Shown in pieces: positions 50,761 through 60,596 of a stretch of DNA of 64,000 bases. Origin of the DNA: Paenibacillus sp. FSL R5-0766 (GTDB lineage Bacteria; Bacillota; Bacilli; Paenibacillales; Paenibacillaceae). A program made the position numbers and the translations under genes. The stretch is taken from NCBI RefSeq assembly GCF_037971845.1, contig NZ_CP150227.1, forward strand, positions 1,674,001 to 1,738,000, written 5' to 3'. How positions within the stretch are numbered: the stretch's first letter is position 1; each line of letters opens with the position of its first letter. A model generated the notes under the pieces. It did no database searches and was not told the DNA's origin. It saw only the letters and a list, made by a program, of their open reading frames with translations.

Positions 50761-52581
50761 ATGTTTGCTGACAAAAAAAATTATACAACGTTAGGCATGT
50801 TAATTCGATTATGGACACTAACGGGCAAGTACCGTATGTTCATCATTCTGTTACTTTTCGCCGCATGTATGGTCTCCCTGATTGAGGTCGGTTATTTGGA
50901 ATCGATCCGAAGACTGGTCAAAGGCGCGACTGAAGCACAGTTTTCGTTACTCTACTCAGGGTTGATCATAGGCGTTAGCATTGTAGTATTACGATTGATT
51001 GTAACCGCATTCATGACGAGGGTCGAGACGTTATTCCAGCAAAAGACATTATTGTCTGTACAGTCTCTACTGCTCTCATCCTTTAGCAACACAGAGACAC
51101 GTGATCTGGCACATTATCATACAGGTGACCTAACCTCTAGGATCTGGACTTCAGCCAAGGAAGCACAGAAAGGGATCAATCAACATGGCATTGAACTCGC
51201 GAAAAATATCATTCAGCTGATTCTTGCCTTTGCTTACTTCAGCTGGGTGAACTTGCCGCTGTCGTTGGCTATCATTGCATTCACATTGATCTATCCTCTT
51301 GTAACGGTAGGACTTGGTAAACGTCTACAAAGACGGCATGATCAGTTGAATGCCAGCGCAGCGTCAAGAGATGAGATACTGACTGAAATCATCCAAGCCC
51401 CAGTTGAGATCCGAAGTTACGGACTCGCGGGTTATGTACACTATCATTTCAAAGATCGAATGGATCAAGTGTTCAGACATACGATGTCCGTATCTGTGTT
51501 ACAACGACTTTCGGAAGCAGCCGGACGGGTCTCGACGTATGGTGGCATGATTCTGATTCTCTATCTAGGCGGCATGCAGGTCCTGAATGGACATATGGAT
51601 GTAGGAGGATTGGCAGCTTTTCTGGTAGCAAGCAGTCAGTTAACTCGTCCGATTGAATCGTTATCTGGGTTGTGGAATGATTTTATTGGTTCGGCTTCTC
51701 ATGCGTCCAGAATCTTTGAGGTGCTGGATTTGGAGAGAAAGAACACGGTTGCTAATACCGGTACAAATACATATGTACGGTCCGATACGCATTTAGGCCA
51801 GCTTGAAAAGCAATCTAAACCGGCTGGCATCAACGTGCAGCATGTGTCTTATAGGTATGCGGAGCAAGAAGAAGTGTTAACGGATATTACTTTTGAAGCC
51901 AAGAAAGGAAAGCTTACTGTAATCACAGGGCCAAGTGGATGCGGGAAAACCACGTTATTGAAATTAATAGCCGGATTAGATAGACCTGTTACTGGTTCGA
52001 TCCAGGTCATGGATCAGAAGAGTTCACTGAAGGATATGCACGAAGGTCAGACTGGGCATGTCAATCAGGTGTATGTTCCGCAACAAGCCTTTATTTTCAC
52101 AGGTACAGTGGAAGAGAATATTGTTTTTGGTCAGGAGGGGGTATCTGCCGATCAAGTAGAGGTCGCGGCCCACATGACACATGCACATGACGCGATTATG
52201 CGTCAATCGCTTGGCTATGGGACAGAGCTTCAGCCACAGGGCGGGACGATGTCGGGTGGTGAGCTTCAGCGTATTAGTTTAGCGAGAGCGATGCTGAGGA
52301 ACCCGGATATACTATTGTTGGATGAACCGACGTCATCTCAAGACCCGTGGCATGAGCAAAGATTGAATGATCTCTTTGCCCGAATCACTACTGACAAAGG
52401 CACAACGGTTATTGCAGTTACTCATCGATTATCGCTGATAGAACGGGCAGATCAGGTCATCTATATTCAGAAGGGACGCGTCGAAGATACGGGGACTCAT
52501 CGTGAATTGCTGGATCGGCCAAACGGATATCGAAGTTATATTGCGGAGCAGGATACGGAAGTGGAGGAACAGCATGAGTAA
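50761..52581 (+). CDS. ABC exporter half-transporter (TM + ATPase), first subunit
   Basis: This is a 606-residue half-transporter with six TM helices in the N-terminal part (about 22-330). The ATPase domain has Walker A GPSGCGKTT, the signature MSGGELQRISLARAML and Walker B ILLLDEPTSSQDPW, followed by the His of VTHRLS. All catalytic elements are present. The ATG at 50761 has GGAG at a good distance. The next gene overlaps by eight bases, so the two encode a heterodimer of the multidrug/peptide/lipid exporter type. Substrate is unknown. Confidence 0.92.
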   Translation: MFADKKNYTTLGMLIRLWTLTGKYRMFIILLLFAACMVSLIEVGYLESIRRLVKGATEAQFSLLYSGLIIGVSIVVLRLIVTAFMTRVETLFQQKTLLSVQSLLLSSFSNTETRDLAHYHTGDLTSRIWTSAKEAQKGINQHGIELAKNIIQLILAFAYFSWVNLPLSLAIIAFTLIYPLVTVGLGKRLQRRHDQLNASAASRDEILTEIIQAPVEIRSYGLAGYVHYHFKDRMDQVFRHTMSVSVLQRLSEAAGRVSTYGGMILILYLGGMQVLNGHMDVGGLAAFLVASSQLTRPIESLSGLWNDFIGSASHASRIFEVLDLERKNTVANTGTNTYVRSDTHLGQLEKQSKPAGINVQHVSYRYAEQEEVLTDITFEAKKGKLTVITGPSGCGKTTLLKLIAGLDRPVTGSIQVMDQKSSLKDMHEGQTGHVNQVYVPQQAFIFTGTVEENIVFGQEGVSADQVEVAAHMTHAHDAIMRQSLGYGTELQPQGGTMSGGELQRISLARAMLRNPDILLLDEPTSSQDPWHEQRLNDLFARITTDKGTTVIAVTHRLSLIERADQVIYIQKGRVEDTGTHRELLDRPNGYRSYIAEQDTEVEEQHE

Positions 52582-54523
52582 CAAGATCGAAGATGCAGCA
52601 TATGCCGATGACGTTGAAATGAAAAGCAGTCATGAGAAAAGCGGAGCATATGAGATAAATGAAAATAATGAAAATGAAAAGTCTGAAATAGAAGCTCATC
52701 ATCAGATGAACGAAAGTGATGTTCCAGATGACCCAAAACAAGCTGTATCATTGGCGACCGTATGGCCCGTCATTTTTCGCTGGATGAAGCCTTATGGATT
52801 AGCTGTAGCGATCTTGCTCATTTTTATCGCCGCAGATGCGGTCTTTGATTGGGGACTTGCCTTTGTACAGGGATTCTTCGTGGATGCTATTCATGATGGG
52901 GGACAGGAGCAGCTTAATGCTACAGCGATCATCTTTATCGCCATTCTGGCAGGGTTTATCGTATTACTCGCGATGCATCGTTATGTGCTGGTATGGCTCA
53001 AGGAATCGATACAACGGGATATGTCCATGGATCTGTTGAAACTGTTAAACCGGATGCCCTATTCCTGGGTGCGCAGACAGAAGTCCGGGGATGTGATGCT
53101 TCGCATCAAGGAAGACACCAAGCATGGTGCAGAAGTTGTGGAGGCTATTGCAGAGGGTGTTACGGTTGTATTCATCATTGCTCTATCGCTGGGTTACTTG
53201 TACAGAGCAGATGCATGGGTTGCGGTTATTGCCTTGGTAAGTGCAGGGGCAATCTGGTTTACGGCGAGGTTGTATGATCAGCGAATTGTACATCTGTCCG
53301 ATGAGGTCGAATCCAGGGAAGGCGAATCCCAAGAACAGATCCAACAGTATGTTGAAGGGATACCGGTGATTCAGATGTATAATGCTTCACCGTGGTTTCT
53401 CGCTCGTTTTCGGACACAACAGCAATCACTGAATCGTGTTCAGGCTAAGTTGCAGATGACCCTGAGTATGTCGGATAACGTGGCGATGGCGGTGTTTGGT
53501 CTGGCTCAATTGGCAGCGTTGTTCCTTATTGCTTTGTCAGCGGCTAGGGGAACTCTGTCACCGGGCATGGTTGTTGCAAGTAGTCTGCTGTTTGAACTGG
53601 TGGTGTGGCCAGTACTCGGCTTGTCCAGCCAGTGGAGTCAGATGCAAGCCAGCGTGGGTGCATTTGGACGTATCTCTGCATGGTTGAAATTGGCGGAGAA
53701 CAAGAAGACATACACATCCAATACTAAGCACGAGGAGCTAGCACAGGGAAGTTGTAACCAAGATCAAGGGAATACACATAAAGAGAACGAAATTGCTATG
53801 CTACGTCTTCAACAGGTTACGGTAACCGATGAAGACAGTGGTCGCAAGATTTTGGATCAGATTACGCTTAATCTGGTTCCTGGTGAACTGGTTGCTGTAG
53901 TTGGCGCCAGTGGTGCTGGCAAATCTACACTGTGCCAAGTGTGTGCAGGGCTGATCGAGCCAACAAACGGAAGCGTTTTGCTGGGTGATAAACATGTTGC
54001 AGAGTATATAGAAATGGATAACCAATCCAGACTGACGTATATGCCGCAGACACCAACTTTTTTCACAGGAACGATTGAAGATAATATTCGTCTGAGTTCA
54101 GACGCTACATTGGACAGAGTGAAGTTTGCGGCAGAGCGGGCAGGTTTGCATGAATATATTGAGGCACAGGAAGGACAATACGCAGCAATGTTGCAAGAGA
54201 AAGGGGCCAATTTATCTGGAGGCCAACAGCAGCGACTGTCGCTTGCCAGGCTCTTTATGAGGTCATCTGATCTGTATATTCTGGACGAACCAACTTCATC
54301 ATTGGATATTCAGACAGAACAGAACGTGATGAATCACTTGCTGAACTTTATGAAAGGCAGAATAGGGTTACTCGTCACACATCGCATGGAGGTTGCTCGT
54401 CAGTGCTCCCGCATCCTTGTGATGGAACATGGCCGAATTGCCGAGGATGGAACGCATGAACAACTGATGCAGAGGAAAGGATTGTATTATCGTATGAATG
54501 CAAAAGCAGGTGATACAACATGA
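52574..54523 (+). CDS. ABC exporter half-transporter (TM + ATPase), second subunit
   Basis: This is a 649-residue half-transporter. The first ~65 residues are unusual: highly charged and rich in Glu/Asn/His. Six TM helices lie at about 75-320. The ATPase domain has Walker A GASGAGKST, signature LSGGQQQRLSLARLFM and Walker B LYILDEPTSSLD, and His in LVTHRMEV. Both subunits have the catalytic Glu, unlike degenerate heterodimers. The start at 52574 follows GTGGAGGAACAGC and overlaps the first subunit. It overlaps a short Rpn-like remnant by four bases. Confidence 0.92.
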   Translation: MSNKIEDAAYADDVEMKSSHEKSGAYEINENNENEKSEIEAHHQMNESDVPDDPKQAVSLATVWPVIFRWMKPYGLAVAILLIFIAADAVFDWGLAFVQGFFVDAIHDGGQEQLNATAIIFIAILAGFIVLLAMHRYVLVWLKESIQRDMSMDLLKLLNRMPYSWVRRQKSGDVMLRIKEDTKHGAEVVEAIAEGVTVVFIIALSLGYLYRADAWVAVIALVSAGAIWFTARLYDQRIVHLSDEVESREGESQEQIQQYVEGIPVIQMYNASPWFLARFRTQQQSLNRVQAKLQMTLSMSDNVAMAVFGLAQLAALFLIALSAARGTLSPGMVVASSLLFELVVWPVLGLSSQWSQMQASVGAFGRISAWLKLAENKKTYTSNTKHEELAQGSCNQDQGNTHKENEIAMLRLQQVTVTDEDSGRKILDQITLNLVPGELVAVVGASGAGKSTLCQVCAGLIEPTNGSVLLGDKHVAEYIEMDNQSRLTYMPQTPTFFTGTIEDNIRLSSDATLDRVKFAAERAGLHEYIEAQEGQYAAMLQEKGANLSGGQQQRLSLARLFMRSSDLYILDEPTSSLDIQTEQNVMNHLLNFMKGRIGLLVTHRMEVARQCSRILVMEHGRIAEDGTHEQLMQRKGLYYRMNAKAGDTT

Positions 54524-54681
54524 ATGAATCTGGGGTTAAAAAAGTAATGGATACGCTGGAGTTCTTGAGTCAGGATCGGGAAGCACGTCGTTTGTATGAA
54601 GAGCGCCAGAAATATTTACATGACGAAGCTTCTATGATTGAGTGGCTAACTGAGCCTGAGATACAGTCATTGAAAGGCTAG
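54520..54681 (+). CDS. 53-residue C-terminal remnant of an Rpn/PD-(D/E)XK-transposase-family protein
   Basis: ATG at 54520 overlaps the exporter stop (ATGA). The 53 residues (SQDREARRLYEERQKYLHDE and the following ASMIEW segment) resemble the helical tail of Rpn recombination-promoting nuclease family proteins, which have a similar REAR-YEER-K-LHD pattern. The catalytic PD-(D/E)XK domain, normally 150-200 residues upstream, is absent. The match is by eye. It is probably a left-over fragment that became coupled to the exporter operon; whether it is still functional is unknown. Confidence 0.55.
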   Translation: MNESGVKKVMDTLEFLSQDREARRLYEERQKYLHDEASMIEWLTEPEIQSLKG

Positions 54682-54994
54682 GAGCGTATACAATACAAAC
54701 TAGTTGTTAATTAAGCTCTTATTGTATGTTGAAATGAATGCAATCGTTTTGTCCAACTAGGGCAGGACGGTTGTTTTTATTTTAATGAAGAAGCTTCAAA
54801 CGTTTTACAGTAAAACACGGTTGCTCATTCGGGGCTGGGCCGTTAAACTAAAGGGAGCGGCGTTTGCTTGACGGACAAGTCATGAGAACGCCATTTTGTT
54901 GTCAAGGATGCGGTATATGAGCCGCTTTCGGATGTCAGAATCGGATCGGACCAAGCTGGTGGAAGAACACCGGTGATAAGTAAGGAGTCTTTAC
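54682..54994. other. Intergenic region with terminator and palindrome
   Basis: A probable terminator lies at 54741-54780: CAATCGTTTTGTCC pairs with GGACGGTTG, imperfect, followed by a T-rich tract. A 15-bp palindrome, GTTTTAC-A-GTAAAAC, lies at 54802-54816 and could be an operator for the recQ region. No gene is seen. Confidence 0.5.
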
Positions 54995-56875
54995 ATGAGT
55001 GTGCAAACACCTACTATTGAAGAAGCGCAGGGTCTCCTGCAAAAATATTATGGCTACCCCGACTTCCGTGAGGGACAGAAAAAGATTGTAGCCAGCCTGC
55101 TCGAACGTGAAGATACGCTCGGCATTATGCCAACCGGGGGCGGTAAGTCGATCTGTTATCAGATCCCCGCCCTGTTATATTCGGGACTGACACTTGTTGT
55201 CTCCCCGTTGATCTCATTGATGAAGGACCAGGTCGATGCGTTGACGACCGCCGGAATTGCTGCCGCGTATATTAATAGTACACTTAGCGGCAAAGAAGTG
55301 AATGATCGCATCCGCGCGGCGCAGCGCGGTGAGTTGAAGTTGCTCTATGTCGCGCCTGAGCGACTGGAGCTGGATTGGTTCCGCGAGGAGATGGGCTATT
55401 TGCCGATCTCTTGCGTTGCCGTGGATGAGGCCCATTGTGTGTCGCAGTGGGGGCATGATTTTCGGACAAGCTACCTGGCGGTAGCGCCGTTTGTGGACAG
55501 TTTGCCGGAGCGGCCGGTGGTTGCGGCCTTCACGGCTACAGCGACGCCCGAGGTCATGGGCGATATCCTGCGGCTGTTGCGTTTGCAGGACCCGCAGACG
55601 TATGTGACCGGACTGGGGCGGGATAATCTGGCGTTTAGCGTGCTGCGCGGTGAGAGCAAGAAGGACTTTGTCCTGAATTATGCGCGCGAGCATGCCAGCG
55701 AGCCGGGCATTGTGTACGCCGCGACCCGTAAGGACGTGGACGACCTGCATCAGCGTTTGTTGCAGGCGGGATTGCCCGCAGGACGTTATCATGCCGGGAT
55801 GACGGACGATGAACGGTCCCAGAGCCAGGAAGCTTTTTTGTATGATGATATCCGAGTGATGGTGGCGACCAATGCGTTTGGGATGGGGATTGATAAATCG
55901 AACGTGCGATACGTGATTCATAACAGCATGCCGAAGAACATGGAGGCATACGTACAGGAAGCCGGGCGTGCGGGACGGGACGGTGAGCCAAGTCAGTGCA
56001 TTTTGCTGTTTGGAGCACAGGACATTATCACCCAGAAGTTCCTGATTGAGCAGAATCCGATGGAGGGCGACCGCAAACAGAACGATTACCGGAAGCTGCA
56101 GCAGATGGTGGATTACTGTTACACGACCCGCTGTCTGCGCAGTGCACAGCTGGATTATTTCGGTGAGGTGCATGACGATACACCTTGCGGTACTTGCAGT
56201 TCCTGTACGGACGACCGCGAGTTGGTAGACATGACGATTGATGCACAGAAAATATTCAGTTGCATTCACCGCATGCGTGAACGGTATGGTGTATCGCTGG
56301 TCGCTTCGGTACTCAAAGGCTCCCGTGCCAAAAAAGTGCTTGATTACGGCTTCAACTCTCTGCCAACCTACGGTGTGATGGGCAATCGGACAGAGCGCGA
56401 AATATCGGAGATTATCAACGTGATGGTATCGGAAGGATATCTGATGCTGTCTGAGGGACAGTATCCGGTTGTGCGTTTGCAGCCCCTGGCGGTGGAAGTA
56501 CTTAAAGGCCAGCGTGAAGTGATGCAGCGTGTGGTCCGAAAGACAGCGGCAACAGCTTCGGGTACGAACTACGGCGGACGTCGCGGACGCGATGCGATGC
56601 CATCTGCGGTTAATGAGACGGTATTTGAACAACTTCGTCTGATCCGTCGTGATCTGGCGGCGAAAGAGCATGTACCATCGTACATTATCTTCAATGACGC
56701 GACCCTGCGTGAGATGAGTGTGTTATGTCCACAGACAGAACGTGACATGCTGGATATCAAAGGGGTCGGTGAGGTGAAGTACCGCAAGTATGGACTGCCG
56801 TTCCTGGAGTTTTTCCAGAAGCAATCGGGCGAAGAAGTGGATACGGATGACGATGCGTTTTACGAGTATGAGTAG
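54995..56875 (+). CDS. recQ: ATP-dependent DNA helicase RecQ
   Basis: This is a 3'-5' helicase for recombination and replication-fork repair. The 626-residue protein has an N-terminal superfamily 2 helicase with Walker [15 protein letters not shown], motif [16 protein letters not shown], motif [13 protein letters not shown] and motif [18 protein letters not shown]. The RQC zinc site shows Cys residues in [15 protein letters not shown] and CGTCSSC. The C-terminal HRDC domain (about 535-605) contains [20 protein letters not shown]. The ATG follows AAGGAGTCTTTAC. Complete and likely active. Confidence 0.96.
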   Translation: MSVQTPTIEEAQGLLQKYYGYPDFREGQKKIVASLLEREDTLGIMPTGGGKSICYQIPALLYSGLTLVVSPLISLMKDQVDALTTAGIAAAYINSTLSGKEVNDRIRAAQRGELKLLYVAPERLELDWFREEMGYLPISCVAVDEAHCVSQWGHDFRTSYLAVAPFVDSLPERPVVAAFTATATPEVMGDILRLLRLQDPQTYVTGLGRDNLAFSVLRGESKKDFVLNYAREHASEPGIVYAATRKDVDDLHQRLLQAGLPAGRYHAGMTDDERSQSQEAFLYDDIRVMVATNAFGMGIDKSNVRYVIHNSMPKNMEAYVQEAGRAGRDGEPSQCILLFGAQDIITQKFLIEQNPMEGDRKQNDYRKLQQMVDYCYTTRCLRSAQLDYFGEVHDDTPCGTCSSCTDDRELVDMTIDAQKIFSCIHRMRERYGVSLVASVLKGSRAKKVLDYGFNSLPTYGVMGNRTEREISEIINVMVSEGYLMLSEGQYPVVRLQPLAVEVLKGQREVMQRVVRKTAATASGTNYGGRRGRDAMPSAVNETVFEQLRLIRRDLAAKEHVPSYIIFNDATLREMSVLCPQTERDMLDIKGVGEVKYRKYGLPFLEFFQKQSGEEVDTDDDAFYEYE

Positions 56876-56945
56876 TATGCGAAGGTATAGTTGAGTTTGA
56901 AGTTAATTGTGGTGTCTCTGTCGTGTGGACAAAACAAAGTAGATT

Positions 56946-57098
56946 GTCTTTCAAAGGGTGGACATTGGCGTTAGAAATGGTCGATAGTATCGTATACAGC
57001 ATGTAGTTTTATTTAGCGAAATTCATACTGTATGTTGTGGTTTGAGTTTGGCGAGGTGTATATGTCCTTTTGAAAAGAGTGTCCACTCTTTGAAAGAC
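56946..57098. repeat. Near-perfect 19-bp inverted repeat spanning 153 bp in the recQ-rSAM gap
   Basis: GTCTTTCAAAGGGTGGACA (56946-56964) is inverted at 57080-57098 as TGTCCACTCTTTGAAAGAC with one mismatch. Within the right arm AAAGAGTG-TC-CACTCTTT (57074-57091) is itself palindromic. A related TGTCCTTTTGAAAAG lies at 57063. The whole gap (56876-57238) has no gene. It could be a cluster of protein-binding sites or a transposable-element scar. Confidence 0.6.
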
Positions 57099-57238
57099 AA
57101 AAGTTGGATATGTCCATGAGACATGGAATGGCTAGTTCAAAAGAGGTTTAGATGAACAGCATCCGGGGCAGGATGGCTGTGATGCTTTCCTTTTACCAAA
57201 AAAATATGGTCTGGGTGTCCAGGCAAAGGTTGTGAACC

Positions 57239-59281
57239 ATGAAGGTTATTCTTTCTACATTAAATGCAAAGTACATCCATACCTCCTTGGCCTTGCGGTG
57301 TCTGAAGGCGTACAGTGAGAAGGATTTTGATATTGACCTGGCGGAGTATACGATTAAGGATCCGGTGATGAATATTGTGTCTGATCTGTACCAGCGCGGG
57401 GCGGACGTGATTGGGTTCTCGTGTTACATCTGGAACATTGAAGAGACGATCAAGGTCATTGATAATCTGAAAAAGGTTATGCCGAACGTGAAAATTCTGC
57501 TGGGCGGACCGGAAGTGTCCTACGACACGGAATATTGGATGAAGCGGATTCCTAATGTCGATTTCATCGTGATGGGTGAAGGGGAAGAGACGCTGCATCA
57601 GCTTTTGACGGAGCTGGAAGGAAGCAAGAAGTTTCACTTTGTCTATGGACTGGCTTACCGTAAAGGGGAAGAGGTCATTCTCATGCCAGGGCGGCCAAAG
57701 GCGGATCTGAACGATCTGCCGTCACCGCATCGATTTGAAGAGGATATCCCGGATCTCGGGAAACGGGTTGTTTATTTTGAGACCAGTCGGGGCTGTCCGT
57801 TCAGTTGTCAGTTCTGTCTGTCCAGTATTGAGGTCGGCGTGCGGTATTACGATATTGAGCGGACGAAGTCGGATATTCTGTACCTGATCGAGAAGGGCGC
57901 GAAGCTGATCAAGTTTGTAGACCGGACGTTTAATATCAAACGGGATTATGCGCTCGAAATGTTCAAATTCCTGATTGAGAATCATCAGGGGACGGTATTC
58001 CAGTTTGAAATTACGGCGGATATTATGCGTCCTGAAGTACTGGACTATCTGGCAGAGAATGCGCCACCAGGCACATTCCGGTTCGAGATCGGGGTTCAGT
58101 CTACGAACGATCCGACAAATGAACTGGTGAAACGTCGCCAGAACTTTACCAAGCTGAGCCGGACCGTGAACAAGGTGAAAGCTAGCGGTAAAATCGATCA
58201 GCATCTGGATCTCATCGCCGGACTGCCGGAAGAAGATTACAATACGTTCCGCAAAACGTTTAACGATGTATTTGCACTGGGGCCAGAAGAGCTTCAGCTC
58301 GGATTCCTTAAAATGCTGCGTGGTACGGGTCTGCGTCTGGATGCGGAAAAGTACAACTACACATACATGGATCACGCGCCATATGAGATCCTGGGCAGTG
58401 ACGTGTTGCCGTTCAGCGACATTGTGCGCTTGAAGCGGCTGGAGGATGTGCTGGAGAAATACTGGAACGCACACCGGATGGACCATACGCTGAAGTATCT
58501 GATGGAGCAGGAGTTCAATTCACCGTTCGATTTCTTCCAAGCATTCGGGGATTACTGGGAGGGTCAGGGGTGGCAGAAGATTGGTCACCAACTGGAGGAT
58601 CTGTTCACTCGTCTGCACAGCTTCCTGGAGTCGCGGAACACGCCGCATATGGATATCGTGCTCGGCCTGATGAAGCTGGATTATTTCCTCGGTCACAAAT
58701 ACAAACCACGCAAAATCTGGTGGGAAGATCCGCTCCAGAAAGACCAGTGGGCGGGTTATATGAAAACGTTGGCTGAACGTCCGGAAGACGTTCGACTGCC
58801 ACGTGTTGCCGGTGCCGCAGGCACGGCATGGCTGGAAAGCAGCGGCACGGGTCCGAGTGCCGCTGTGGGAAGTTCGGCTGCTGCCGAGGAAGACTCTGCC
58901 GCAGATGCGGCGAGTGTGATCGGCAGCGAAGCCGGGGGTGCAGCGTCGCTCACTTCGGGCGACGCAACAGGGTCCGCCGCGGATGGAGCGGCGGACATGG
59001 TGGACGGCAACGCTTCGCGTGCGTTGCCGATGACCTCGGCCATGACCGCACAGACGGTCATGGGTGCCCGTGCTTTCGCCGACCTTGGTCTCGGCGAAAA
59101 GGAACTGCAGAAGCACACCGTATTGGATGTGCTTCCGTTCCGGCTTGAGCGTGTGCTAGCTGGCGCCAGCCCGCTTGCCGCGAAGGGCCGGACGCTGCTG
59201 GTCGTTGTGTACCAGCAGCATGAAGGGCAGCAGGCGCAGTATTACACGCTGCCGCTGGGAGAAGAAGCCGCTGCCATGTAG
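57239..59281 (+). CDS. B12-binding radical SAM protein (DUF4080 type)
   Basis: This is a 680-residue predicted radical SAM enzyme. Residues about 1-130 form a cobalamin-binding-like domain (GADVIGFSCYIWNIEET, VKILLGGPEVSYD, MGEGEETLHQLL). The radical SAM domain has the CxxxCxxC cluster at Cys186, Cys190 and Cys193. A DUF4080-like domain follows, ending near 520. Reaction and substrate are unknown. Residues about 530-600 are a long Ala/Ser/Gly-rich insertion, with a further helical tail to 680. The ATG has AAAGG nine bases upstream. The hairpin array follows immediately. Confidence 0.88.
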   Translation: MKVILSTLNAKYIHTSLALRCLKAYSEKDFDIDLAEYTIKDPVMNIVSDLYQRGADVIGFSCYIWNIEETIKVIDNLKKVMPNVKILLGGPEVSYDTEYWMKRIPNVDFIVMGEGEETLHQLLTELEGSKKFHFVYGLAYRKGEEVILMPGRPKADLNDLPSPHRFEEDIPDLGKRVVYFETSRGCPFSCQFCLSSIEVGVRYYDIERTKSDILYLIEKGAKLIKFVDRTFNIKRDYALEMFKFLIENHQGTVFQFEITADIMRPEVLDYLAENAPPGTFRFEIGVQSTNDPTNELVKRRQNFTKLSRTVNKVKASGKIDQHLDLIAGLPEEDYNTFRKTFNDVFALGPEELQLGFLKMLRGTGLRLDAEKYNYTYMDHAPYEILGSDVLPFSDIVRLKRLEDVLEKYWNAHRMDHTLKYLMEQEFNSPFDFFQAFGDYWEGQGWQKIGHQLEDLFTRLHSFLESRNTPHMDIVLGLMKLDYFLGHKYKPRKIWWEDPLQKDQWAGYMKTLAERPEDVRLPRVAGAAGTAWLESSGTGPSAAVGSSAAAEEDSAADAASVIGSEAGGAASLTSGDATGSAADGAADMVDGNASRALPMTSAMTAQTVMGARAFADLGLGEKELQKHTVLDVLPFRLERVLAGASPLAAKGRTLLVVVYQQHEGQQAQYYTLPLGEEAAAM

Positions 59282-59300
59282 GTGCAGCGACTTTGGGGTT

Positions 59301-59502
59301 AGCTGCATGGCCCGTTGGCGGCATGCAACGGGAGAAGCGCCACGGCTTAACGGTCGTGGCGCTTTTTGTACGCATCACGGCTATGCGCTCGTGATGCTAT
59401 AACGGTGAGCACCGCGGTTATGGACGCGGTGCCATCCCATGAGGTGCTGCCCATTGGGCGCAGCACCTCACCCTTACGCGGCTTGCCATTGCACAAGCCG
59501 CG
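59301..59502. repeat. Array of six consecutive short hairpins
   Basis: Stems (positions of arms): CCCGTTG 59311-59317/59326-59332; AGCGCCACG 59336-59344/59355-59363, then TTTTT; GCATCACG 59372-59379/59390-59397; GCACCGCG 59409-59416/59425-59432; TGAGGTGCTGC 59440-59450/59460-59470; CGCGGCTTG 59477-59485/59494-59502. All loops are 8-10 bases and all stems 7-11 bp without mismatch. The second one with its T-run can serve as terminator of the radical SAM gene. The rest of the 435 bp gap to 59716 has no gene. Confidence 0.85.
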
Positions 59503-59716
59503 CCAAGCTCAACCTTTTACAACAGCATAGTTCACAAAGCATCGGAAGATCATTGGATTCCCCTATGGGATGAGTATGATCTTTCTTTTTTCTTTTCACA
59601 ATCCATAACATCGCATATCCAATTTCAGTAAAAAGAGAGTACCGCATAAGTTATCATATACGTAGTTGAAATATCTGGCAGGATGTGTGGTATGTACCAT
59701 GTCATCGCTATCAATG

Positions 59717-60418
59717 TTACCTTCCTACATTAACAATCTTATTTTTCCACTCGGGCTCACTGGTCGCCGCCCGCACCAGGCAGTCGGCACAGTCTGCAAA
59801 GGGCAATGCCCCTAGCGGTTTGATGCGAGCCAGTGGTCCTGCTGTATAATTCAACGTACCCTCCGCATATTGAAGCACGGATGCACGTACAATGACCCAA
59901 TCCAGTCCACTTTGGATGAGTGCTTGCTCTGCCATACCTTTATCCTGAATCGCCTTCCAAAAGATGCTGCGCATCAAACGCACCGCCAACCTGTTGATAA
60001 GAGAAAGCTCTTTCCCATCGCTCAAATTAATACCGCTCTGCATAACAATGCGCTTCACACCTGTACGCTGACATGCTGATATGATATTCGGGATTCCTTC
60101 GGACATGACCCTGCCGGGTGAGAAATTAGCCCCGATTGTGTGCATTCCAGCTCTGATATTTCCCAAGCTCTTCGCTGCAGACTCTGGCGACAAATTACTA
60201 GGAGGACCTATGCAGCTGATCACAACGTCTGCCCCCGCAATGGCGTTGACCATGCTATATTCGTCTAGTACATCTCCTTTTCTTACGGTGAGTCCCTCGG
60301 CAGGCGATACCGCTTCCGGTCGACGAGCGACCGCGATGACCTCCTGTCCTAAAACAAGCGCACGCTCTATTACTTTCCTTCCAGTTCCTCCTGTAGCCCC
60401 AACAACTGCAATTTTCAT
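59717..60418 (-). CDS. NAD(P)-binding atypical SDR (NmrA-like)
   Basis: This 233-residue Rossmann protein starts IAVVGATGGTGRKVIERAL, followed by VIAVARRPEAV and ADVVISCIGPPSNL. It ends LGALPFADCADCLVRAATS and EWKNKIVNV, as in NAD(P)H-binding proteins of the NmrA/YwnB group. Some act as redox sensors, others as reductases. The ATG at 60418 has GGAG 11 bases upstream; the frame extends further upstream without a better site. It is divergent from a TetR-type regulator, a pairing in which the regulator usually controls both genes. Confidence 0.87.
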   Translation of the reverse strand: MKIAVVGATGGTGRKVIERALVLGQEVIAVARRPEAVSPAEGLTVRKGDVLDEYSMVNAIAGADVVISCIGPPSNLSPESAAKSLGNIRAGMHTIGANFSPGRVMSEGIPNIISACQRTGVKRIVMQSGINLSDGKELSLINRLAVRLMRSIFWKAIQDKGMAEQALIQSGLDWVIVRASVLQYAEGTLNYTAGPLARIKPLGALPFADCADCLVRAATSEPEWKNKIVNVGR

Positions 60419-60448
60419 GTTTATTAACTCCATTCCTATTTCTACATA

Positions 60449-60466
60449 AATACACAGTAGTGTATT
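60449..60466. promoter_or_regulatory. Palindrome in the TetR/SDR divergent region, candidate operator
   Basis: AATACAC-AGTA-GTGTATT is a perfect 18-bp palindrome at 60449-60466, extended by flanking TAAATA and TTTA. It is 31 bp upstream of the SDR start and just upstream of TATAAT (about 60483), a likely -10 of the TetR gene. It could thus block both promoters. Confidence 0.55.
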
Positions 60467-60596
60467 ATTTATCATCTATGTATAATGGTATACTGAAATT
60501 AAAACATTACCATTCTTAAAAAGTAGAATTTCGTGCATTAGTTCACAGGTTCAATGAAATTGTGTATGAACGATGAAGAAAACTGGGGGGGTTCAA

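Noticed and set aside
55214..56671. 485-codon open frame on the minus strand inside recQ
   Set aside because: It lies fully antisense to a clear RecQ helicase with all motifs intact. Its composition (Arg/His/Gln-rich) is that of an antisense frame of GC-rich coding DNA, and no domain is visible.
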